11,558 nt of DNA from Rhodospirillaceae bacterium CCH5-H10 (lineage in GTDB: Bacteria > Pseudomonadota > Alphaproteobacteria > Reyranellales > Reyranellaceae): assembly GCA_001557035.1 (NCBI GenBank), contig LSKJ01000258.1, forward strand, positions 1 through 11,558, read 5' to 3'. The first letter of the stretch is position 1, and each line of letters starts with the position of its first letter. Under the pieces are notes generated by a model. The model saw only the letters and a list, made by a program, of their open reading frames with translations. It did not search any database and was not told the DNA's origin. Position numbers and translations under genes: made by a program. Below are positions 6,990 to 11,558 of this stretch, in pieces.

Positions 6990-7517
6990 ATGTTGAAGCG
7001 AATTGCTCTCACGAGTCTTGCCGCGGCTGCGACGCTGGCCACCGCGACGGTGGCGATGGCTCCCTTTCAGCCCGCGAACGCGCAGGTGACCATCACCTTC
7101 GGTTCGGCACCACCGCCGCCGCCCTATGAGGCCGTGCCCGCGCCCCGACCCGGCTATGTCTGGGCGCCCGGCGCCTACAGGTTGGTCAACGACCAGTATG
7201 TCTGGACGCCCGGGACCTGGCAGCAGGCACGTCCGGGATATCGCTACGTTCCCGATCGCTGGGAGCGCTACACCGACAACGGCCGCGAGCGCTGGCGCTA
7301 TCAGGCCAGCCGCTGGGATCGAGACGGCGACGGCGTTCCCAATCGCGTCGACCGGCACGACAACCGCCCCAATCAGGCCTGGGGTGACAAGGATCGCGAC
7401 GGCGTTCCCAATGCCGTCGACCGCTACGACAACCGTCCCAACCAGGCCTGGGGCGACAAGGATCGCGACGGCATTCCCAACGCCGTCGACCCGATCAACA
7501 ACCGCCGCCATCAGTAG
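6990..7517 (+). CDS. Exported WxxGxW-repeat protein with C-terminal DxDxDG calcium-loop-like repeats
   Basis: A 175-residue exported protein and paralogue of the gene at 6474. The signal peptide (MLKRIALTSLAAAATL...) is likely cleaved after residue 31 (PANA|QV). A Pro-rich stretch (41-45) leads into YXWGXW-type motifs (YVWAPGAY at 57-63, YVWTPGTW at 70-77) and a Trp/Arg/Tyr-rich segment. Residues 110-175 hold two full and one partial 23-residue repeats with DRDGDGVPN, DKDRDGVPN and DKDRDGIPN cores. These resemble thrombospondin type 3 or dockerin-like calcium loops, with Asp at positions 1, 3 and 5. The start is well supported by GGAGG 6 bases upstream. It is likely monocistronic, between the second 37-base element and its own terminator. 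Calcium binding and location are inferred from the motif; no function is known to me. Confidence 0.88.
   Translation: MLKRIALTSLAAAATLATATVAMAPFQPANAQVTITFGSAPPPPPYEAVPAPRPGYVWAPGAYRLVNDQYVWTPGTWQQARPGYRYVPDRWERYTDNGRERWRYQASRWDRDGDGVPNRVDRHDNRPNQAWGDKDRDGVPNAVDRYDNRPNQAWGDKDRDGIPNAVDPINNRRHQ
7317..7514 (+). repeat. 69-base tandem repeat encoding 23-residue Asp-rich units
   Basis: Units lie at 7317-7385 and 7386-7454, with a partial third at 7455-7514. Each begins with codons for D-x-D-x-D-G-[VI]-P-N and continues VD-x-x-(D/N)NR. Units 1 and 2 end in NQAWG; unit 3 diverges after VDP and runs into the stop. The high DNA identity points to recent in-frame duplication and to likely copy-number differences between strains. 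Confidence 0.9.
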
Positions 7518-7535
7518 GTCGGCAGGCATCGACGG

Positions 7536-7562
7536 AAACGGGGCGCTTCGACGCCCCGTTTT
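7536..7562 (+). terminator. Intrinsic terminator after second WxxGxW gene
   Basis: A 10-base-pair stem AAACGGGGCG/CGCCCCGTTT with a CTTCGA loop and a short T run, 18 bases after the stop codon. It is nearly identical to the hairpin at 6811-6835. It isolates this gene from the dehydratase downstream. Confidence 0.9.
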
Positions 7563-7682
7563 CGGTTCTGGTCTTTGTCTCAGAAGGAAGCAGTTGCCGC
7601 GGGCTGGCGGCGTACTAAGGTCTTCCGAGGAATGTCGTGCAGGAGAGTGTTGCCCGGTGCGACGACCCAGGAGGAAACAACA

Positions 7683-9194
7683 ATGACGGCCCCGCTCACC
7701 ATTCGCCTGCACGCCTCCGACAATGTCGTCGTGGCGCGCATGGACATCCTGCCCGGCACGAAGGTCGAGGGTGAAGTAGCGGCGGCGACGCGCGTGCCGC
7801 CGGGTCACAAGATCCTCACCAGGCCGGTGAAGAAGGGCGAGCCGCTGCGCAAGTACAACCAGATCATCGGCTTCGCGACCGAGGATCTCGGCCCTGGCAC
7901 GCACATCCATACGCACAACTGCGTCATGGGCGACTTCGAGCGCGACTATGCCTTCTGCGCCGACGCCCATCCCACCGACTTCATCGTGCCGCCCGCCACC
8001 TTCCAGGGCTATCGCCGGGCCGACGGCCGCGCCGCGACGCGCAACTACATCGGCATCGTGACGACCGTGAATTGCTCGGCGGCGACCAGCCGCATGATTG
8101 CCTCTCGCCTCGCGCCGCTGCTCGAGGAATTCCCGAACATCGATGGCATCGTGCCGCTGACCCATGGCGGCGGATGCGGCATGGCCGCGTCGGGCCTCGA
8201 GATGGACGTGCTGCGCCGCACGCTCGCGGGTTACACGAAGCATCCCAACATGGCGGCGGTCGTCGTGCTGGGGCTCGGCTGTGAAACGAACCAGATTTCC
8301 GGGCTGATGAATGCGGAGGGCCTCAAGGAAGGGCCGAAGCTCATTCCGATGGCGATCCAGGACGAGGGCGGTGTTTCGAAGACCGTGAATCGTGCCGTCG
8401 GTTTCCTGACGGAGCTGTTACCCGAGGCGAACACCGTGAAGCGCGAAGCCATTCCGGTGAGCGAGCTGATCCTTGCCCTGCAATGCGGCGGGTCGGACGG
8501 CTATTCCGGCATCTCGGCCAATCCCGCACTGGGCGCGGCGGTCGACCTGCTGGTGCGCAACGGCGGTACCGCCGTGCTGTCCGAAACGCCGGAGATTTAC
8601 GGTGCGGAACATCTCCTGACGCGGCGCGCCGTCAGCAAGGAAGTCGGCGAGAAGATCGTCGAGCGGATTCACTGGTGGGAGGATCATTGTGCCCGCACCG
8701 GCGGTGAAATGAACAACAACCCCTCGCCGGGCAACAAGGCCGGCGGCCTCACGACGATTCTCGAAAAATCTTTGGGTGCAGTTGCGAAGGGCGGCACGAC
8801 GAATCTCGTCGACGTCTACAAATATGCCGAGCCGATCACGGCGAAGGGCTTCGTCTACATGGATTCGCCGGGCTACGATCCGGTCTCGGCGACAGGGCAG
8901 GTCGCCGGGGGCGCCAATGTCCTCTGTTTCACGACCGGTCGCGGCAGCGTCTTCGGCTGCAAGCCGACGCCCTCGCTCAAGCTCGCGACGAATACCTCGC
9001 TCTATCGGCGCATGACGGACGACATGGACATCAACTGCGGAACGATCGTCGACGGCGAGGAGACGATCCAGGAAAACGGCCGCCGCATCTTCGACCTTAT
9101 TCTCGCCACGGCCTCCGGCCAGAAAACCAAATCGGAAGTTTTGGGAATCGGGGACGACGAGTTCGAGCCGTGGAAGATTGGCGCAACAATGTGA
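7683..9194 (+). CDS. UxaA/GarD-family sugar-acid dehydratase (altronate dehydratase-like)
   Basis: Probably dehydrates an aldonic or aldaric acid (altronate, galactarate or similar) to the 2-keto-3-deoxy product; the family is metal-dependent, with iron(II) known for GarD. The protein has 503 residues, close to UxaA and GarD. Residues about 1-95 form the SAF-type domain (GHKILTRPVKKGEPLRKYNQ, GTHIHTHN at 72-79). The catalytic core then follows: GYRRADGRAATRNY (109-122), THGGGCG (160-166), LGLGCETNQ (197-204), LQCGGSDGYSGISANPALG (266-284), NPSPGNKAGGLTTILEKSLG (346-365) and CFTTGRGSVFGCKPTPSLK (415-433). ATG 7683 is chosen over an upstream in-frame ATG at 7575 because AGGAGG lies 8 bases before it and the family N-terminus starts here. 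No uronate or aldarate genes flank it, so the substrate is open. Family membership is secure. Confidence 0.93.
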   Translation: MTAPLTIRLHASDNVVVARMDILPGTKVEGEVAAATRVPPGHKILTRPVKKGEPLRKYNQIIGFATEDLGPGTHIHTHNCVMGDFERDYAFCADAHPTDFIVPPATFQGYRRADGRAATRNYIGIVTTVNCSAATSRMIASRLAPLLEEFPNIDGIVPLTHGGGCGMAASGLEMDVLRRTLAGYTKHPNMAAVVVLGLGCETNQISGLMNAEGLKEGPKLIPMAIQDEGGVSKTVNRAVGFLTELLPEANTVKREAIPVSELILALQCGGSDGYSGISANPALGAAVDLLVRNGGTAVLSETPEIYGAEHLLTRRAVSKEVGEKIVERIHWWEDHCARTGGEMNNNPSPGNKAGGLTTILEKSLGAVAKGGTTNLVDVYKYAEPITAKGFVYMDSPGYDPVSATGQVAGGANVLCFTTGRGSVFGCKPTPSLKLATNTSLYRRMTDDMDINCGTIVDGEETIQENGRRIFDLILATASGQKTKSEVLGIGDDEFEPWKIGATM

Positions 9195-9213
9195 GGAATG
9201 GGACGCAGCCATT

Positions 9214-9242
9214 TTGACGAGGCGGCGTTACGTCCCTCATAT
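9214..9242 (+). promoter_or_regulatory. Possible sigma70-type promoter for the cold-shock operon
   Basis: TTGACG (9214-9219) and TCATAT (9237-9242) are separated by 17 bases in the 214-base gap before the cold-shock gene. The -35 is good; the -10 matches the consensus only partly. A start near 9249 would give a leader of about 160 bases, similar to the long cspA-type leaders known in other bacteria. This is the best promoter candidate in the gap but is not proven. Confidence 0.4.
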
Positions 9243-9342
9243 GCGATCCCACGACTCACGAACTTGGCCATGCTTTGGCAGCCCTGCCCACAGCGGTCAC
9301 GGACTTTCCCCCGAGCTTTCACCCAAATTCCCGGTTGTCGAA

Positions 9343-9366
9343 GGCGGGAGCTGCGAGCGCTCCGCC
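9343..9366 (+). other. Hairpin in the cold-shock gene leader
   Basis: GGCG(G)GAGC pairs with GCTCCGCC around a 7-base loop, giving 8 pairs with one bulge. It sits 43-66 bases before the cspA-like start. It has no T run after it, so it is more likely leader structure than a terminator. The rest of the 9195-9408 gap shows no gene. Confidence 0.4.
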
Positions 9367-9408
9367 AGCGCGCATTTGCTTGCTCGTTAAACTGTCCAGG
9401 AGAGAGAC

Positions 9409-9615
9409 ATGGCTACAGGCACGGTCAAGTGGTTCAATGCCACGAAGGGTTTCGGGTTCATCCAGCCGAGCGACGGCGGCAAGGACGTGTTCGTCCATAT
9501 CAGCGCGGTCGAGCGCTCGGGCATGAACGGGCTGAACGAAGGCCAGAAGATCGACTATGAAATCGCGACCGAGCGCGGCCGTTCCGCTGCGGTCAATCTC
9601 CGGTCTGCAGACTGA
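9409..9615 (+). CDS. CspA-family cold-shock protein
   Basis: A single cold-shock-domain protein of 68 residues that binds single-stranded RNA or DNA; family members act as RNA chaperones in the cytoplasm. It begins [16 protein letters not shown], with RNP1 KGFGFI (13-18) and RNP2 VFVHI (27-31). Surface aromatics W8, F9, F15, F17, F28 and H30 are all present. The AGGAGAGAG ribosome-binding site just upstream fixes the start. The length is normal for the alphaproteobacterial family. It is first in a tight set with an acetyltransferase (3 bases on) and an amidase. The long upstream gap suggests regulation through its leader. Whether it is actually cold-induced cannot be seen; many family members are growth-phase or constitutive. 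Confidence 0.96.
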   Translation: MATGTVKWFNATKGFGFIQPSDGGKDVFVHISAVERSGMNGLNEGQKIDYEIATERGRSAAVNLRSAD

Positions 9616-9618
9616 TCC

Positions 9619-10077
9619 ATGAGAGTGGTTCCCCTCGTCGAACGTCCCGACCTTGCCGAACAGGTTTCTGTGTGGGGCTTCGGCGAGTGGGGACATCTCA
9701 ACCCCGGCCAGACTCTCGATCAGCGCCGGGCCAGGATCCAGGGAAAGATGAACGTCGATCGCGTCCCGATCGCCTTCGTCGCCCTCGGTGACGATGAGGG
9801 AATCGTCGGCACGGCCTCGCTGATCTTCGACGACCTCGAGGGCGATCCGCGCAATCCCTGGCTCGCCAGCGTCTATGTCCCTGTCGAGCATCGCAAAAAA
9901 GGCATTGCCTCGGCGCTGGTTCGCACCGTCGAGGATGCGGCGCGGCGCATCGGCTACGAACGTCTCTATCTCTTCACCAGCAGCGCCCCCTCGCTCTACC
10001 AAGGGCTGGGCTGGAAGGCACTTGAGCAGCGCGACTATCGCGGCGAGATTATCCAGGTCATGGAAAAGCCGCTGTGA
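9619..10077 (+). CDS. GNAT-family N-acetyltransferase
   Basis: Transfers an acetyl group from acetyl-CoA to an amine; the substrate is unknown. The 152 residues fit one GNAT domain. The beta4-alpha3 core (ASVYVPVEHRKKGIASALV, 83-101) contains the acetyl-CoA pyrophosphate loop R92-x-x-G95-x-A97. LYLFTSSAPSLYQGLGWK (116-133) is the beta5-alpha4 region, with Y127 placed where many GNATs keep a catalytic tyrosine. It starts 3 bases after the cold-shock stop with no clear ribosome-binding site, so its translation probably depends on the upstream gene. It ends 10 bases before the amidase start. Small-molecule and protein targets are both possible. Confidence 0.92.
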   Translation: MRVVPLVERPDLAEQVSVWGFGEWGHLNPGQTLDQRRARIQGKMNVDRVPIAFVALGDDEGIVGTASLIFDDLEGDPRNPWLASVYVPVEHRKKGIASALVRTVEDAARRIGYERLYLFTSSAPSLYQGLGWKALEQRDYRGEIIQVMEKPL

Positions 10078-10087
10078 GGAAGTCCGC

Positions 10088-11482
10088 ATGCCATCCGACT
10101 TGCACTATCTGTCGCTCGACGAGGTCGCGCGGCGGCTGAAGGCGCGCAAGCTGTCGTCCGTCGAACTGACGGGAGCGATGCTGGATCGCATTGGCGAGAT
10201 CGATCCCAAGCTCAAGAGCTACGCGACCCTGACCGCCGATCGCGCGCTGGCCGATGCCACGCGTCTCGACGCCGAGACCGCCGCCGGCACTTCGCGCGGT
10301 CCGCTGCATGGCGTGCCCATTGCAGTGAAGGACCTCTGCAACACCGAAGGCGTGGCCACCGCGGCCGGCATGGCGATCCATCGCGCCAACGTACCGTCGG
10401 CCGATGCCACCGTCGTGACGCGGCTCAAGCAGGCGGGGGCCGTCATCCTCGGCAAGCTGCAGATGACCGAAGGCGCCTACGGCGCGCATCACCCGGCCAT
10501 CCCGGCGCCGCTCAACCCGTGGAACGCCGCCTACTGGGCCGGCTCCTCATCGTCGGGCTCCGGTGCGGCAACGGCGGCAGGACTCTGCTTCGCGTCTTTG
10601 GGGTCCGATACCGGCGGCTCGATCCGCTTTCCCTCGACCATGAACGGCTTGTCGGGCCTCAAGCCGACCTGGGGCCGGGTGAGTCGTGCCGGCGTCTTTC
10701 CGCTCGCCGAATCGCTCGACCATATCGGACCGATGACGCGTAGTGCGCTCGACGCGGCGATCGTACTGGGCGTGATCGCGGGCGCGGATGAGGCGGATCC
10801 GACGGCGGTCGGCCTGCCGGTGCCCGATTATGTCGCCGGCCTCGATGTCGGCGTGCGCAGCAAGCGGATCGGTCTCGCCACCAACATGCACGGAATCGAC
10901 GCCGATGCGCAGCGCGCGCTCGAGGGTGCCGTTGCGGCGTTCAGGAAGGCCGGCGCCACCATCGTCGACGTGAAGCTGCCGGCCAACTTCGATCAAGGCT
11001 CGCGCGACTGGGTGCCGCTCTGTGGCATCGAGGCTGCGGTGGCGCACGAGGCTACTTATCCGTCGCGTGCGAGCGAGTACGGTCCCGTCCTGTCGGGCCT
11101 GCTCGACCAGGGGCACCGCCTCTCCGCGACCGACCTCGCGAAGATGCAGCTTCGACGCGCGGCATTGACCGGCGAACTCAACAAGCTGCTGGCGTCGGTC
11201 GATCTGCTCCTGATGCCGGTGATGGGCAAGGCCGTGTGGTCGACGGAGGCCTTGCTGTCGGCGGGTCGAGATCCCGAAGCCGTCGCGGGCCGGCTGCGCT
11301 ACACCGCTCCGTTCGATCTCAGCGGCCACCCGACCTTGACCCTGCCCGGAGGGATGACCGCAGACGGCGTGCCCGTGGGCTTCCAGATCGTCGCCAAAGC
11401 CTTCGATGAAGGTCCCATTCTCGCGGCAGGACACGCCTATCAGCAGCAGACGGACTGGCACCTGAAGCGCCCGCCGCTTTAG
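10088..11482 (+). CDS. Amidase signature family hydrolase
   Basis: Hydrolyses a carboxamide bond with the Ser-cisSer-Lys triad; substrate unknown, probably cytoplasmic as no signal peptide is seen. The 464 residues match the family. K81 lies in GVPIAVKD (75-82), the cis-Ser is S154 in AGSSSSGSGAA, and the nucleophile is S178 in GSDTGGSIRFP. The 24-residue gap between the two serines matches known family members. The usual GxSSGGS is GSSSSGS here, a mild change. FDLSGHPTLTLPGG and VPVGFQIVAKAFDEG near the C-terminus are typical. ATG 10088 is preferred over the longer frame from 9875, which overlaps the acetyltransferase; GAGGAAG sits just upstream. GatA of the tRNA amidotransferase is a relative, but no gatB or gatC is near, so a catabolic or biosynthetic amidase is more likely. 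Confidence 0.93.
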   Translation: MPSDLHYLSLDEVARRLKARKLSSVELTGAMLDRIGEIDPKLKSYATLTADRALADATRLDAETAAGTSRGPLHGVPIAVKDLCNTEGVATAAGMAIHRANVPSADATVVTRLKQAGAVILGKLQMTEGAYGAHHPAIPAPLNPWNAAYWAGSSSSGSGAATAAGLCFASLGSDTGGSIRFPSTMNGLSGLKPTWGRVSRAGVFPLAESLDHIGPMTRSALDAAIVLGVIAGADEADPTAVGLPVPDYVAGLDVGVRSKRIGLATNMHGIDADAQRALEGAVAAFRKAGATIVDVKLPANFDQGSRDWVPLCGIEAAVAHEATYPSRASEYGPVLSGLLDQGHRLSATDLAKMQLRRAALTGELNKLLASVDLLLMPVMGKAVWSTEALLSAGRDPEAVAGRLRYTAPFDLSGHPTLTLPGGMTADGVPVGFQIVAKAFDEGPILAAGHAYQQQTDWHLKRPPL

Positions 11483-11512
11483 GAGCTGTCCAGGCAATTG
11501 CTACTCCGACCT

Positions 11513-11551
11513 CATGCTGAGGAGGCTGCGGAGCAGCCGTCTCGAAGCATG
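11513..11551. repeat. Palindromic intergenic repeat, CTCATG...CTCG type
   Basis: A strong imperfect hairpin: CATGCT (11513-11518) pairs with AGCATG (11546-11551), GAG with CTC, and GGCTGC (11524-11529) with GCAGCC (11533-11538) around a GGA loop, leaving a GA bulge and a short internal mismatch. It starts 31 bases after the amidase stop. It resembles the dispersed intergenic palindromes common in Bradyrhizobium and Reyranella-like genomes, recalled from general knowledge. It may also help end the amidase transcript, though no T run is visible before the window ends. Confidence 0.7.
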
Positions 11552-11558
11552 GGCACGA

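Noticed and set aside
6463..7554. Two direct repeats with short gaps considered as a CRISPR or integron-type array
   Set aside because: The 37-base element occurs only twice, 515 bases apart, each in front of a gene; the 69-base repeats are inside a coding frame.
7575..7682. Upstream start for the dehydratase at 7575
   Set aside because: The added 36 residues have no family counterpart, and AGGAGG directly precedes the ATG at 7683.
6444..8243. A 599-codon open frame on the minus strand
   Set aside because: It runs across two terminators and three well-supported plus-strand genes and shows only low-complexity and mirrored repeat sequence.
9875..10087. Upstream extension of the amidase frame
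   Set aside because: It overlaps the acetyltransferase in another frame and has no amidase similarity; ATG 10088 has a good ribosome-binding site and a normal family start.

Overview
The window reads as chromosomal DNA of a GC-rich alphaproteobacterium. The clues are the very high GC with strong GC bias at third codon positions, a large soluble hybrid histidine kinase, YXWGXW-type small secreted proteins, and a CTCATG...GAGG...CTCG..CATG palindromic intergenic repeat at the right edge of a kind I associate with Rhizobiales and Rhodospirillales relatives (Bradyrhizobium or Reyranella-like). The genus is inference. I see no phage, IS, tRNA, rRNA or CRISPR features.

Left block, minus strand (1-5426). 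Read in transcription order it holds a class IV PLP aminotransferase of branched-chain type (4569-5426), a soluble PAS-PAS-PAS-GAF hybrid sensor histidine kinase with a C-terminal receiver (1522-4512, or TTG at 4539), and a glutaminase fused to STAS and cyclic-nucleotide-binding-like domains. The glutaminase starts 3 bases after the kinase stop and runs off the left edge of the window. The spacing suggests one transcript joining amino-nitrogen metabolism to a phosphorelay protein. Diverging from the aminotransferase, with only 42 bases between the start codons, is a ten-helix EamA/DMT transporter (5469-6350).

Middle block, plus strand (6355-7562). This is a tandem pair of paralogous small exported proteins. 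Each unit has the same layout: a 37-base element repeated at 36/37 identity, about 82 bases of mostly diverged leader, a conserved AACGGAGGCA ribosome-binding segment, a signal peptide, WxxGxW-type repeats, and a near-identical GGGGCG...CGCCCC terminator. The second paralogue has in addition gained three calcium-loop-like DxDxDG repeats, encoded by a 69-base tandem repeat.

Right block, plus strand (7683-11482). It begins with a UxaA/GarD-family sugar-acid dehydratase (7683-9194) after a strong ribosome-binding site. After a 214-base gap with a possible promoter and a structured leader comes a compact set: a cold-shock protein (9409-9615), a GNAT acetyltransferase (3 bases later) and an amidase-signature hydrolase (10 bases later). 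The right edge (11513-11551) carries the palindromic repeat.

Most of the window is ordinary metabolic and regulatory chromosome. The parts most worth a second look are the glutaminase-STAS-cNMP fusion coupled to an orphan hybrid kinase, and the duplicated exported-protein cassette with its conserved upstream element.
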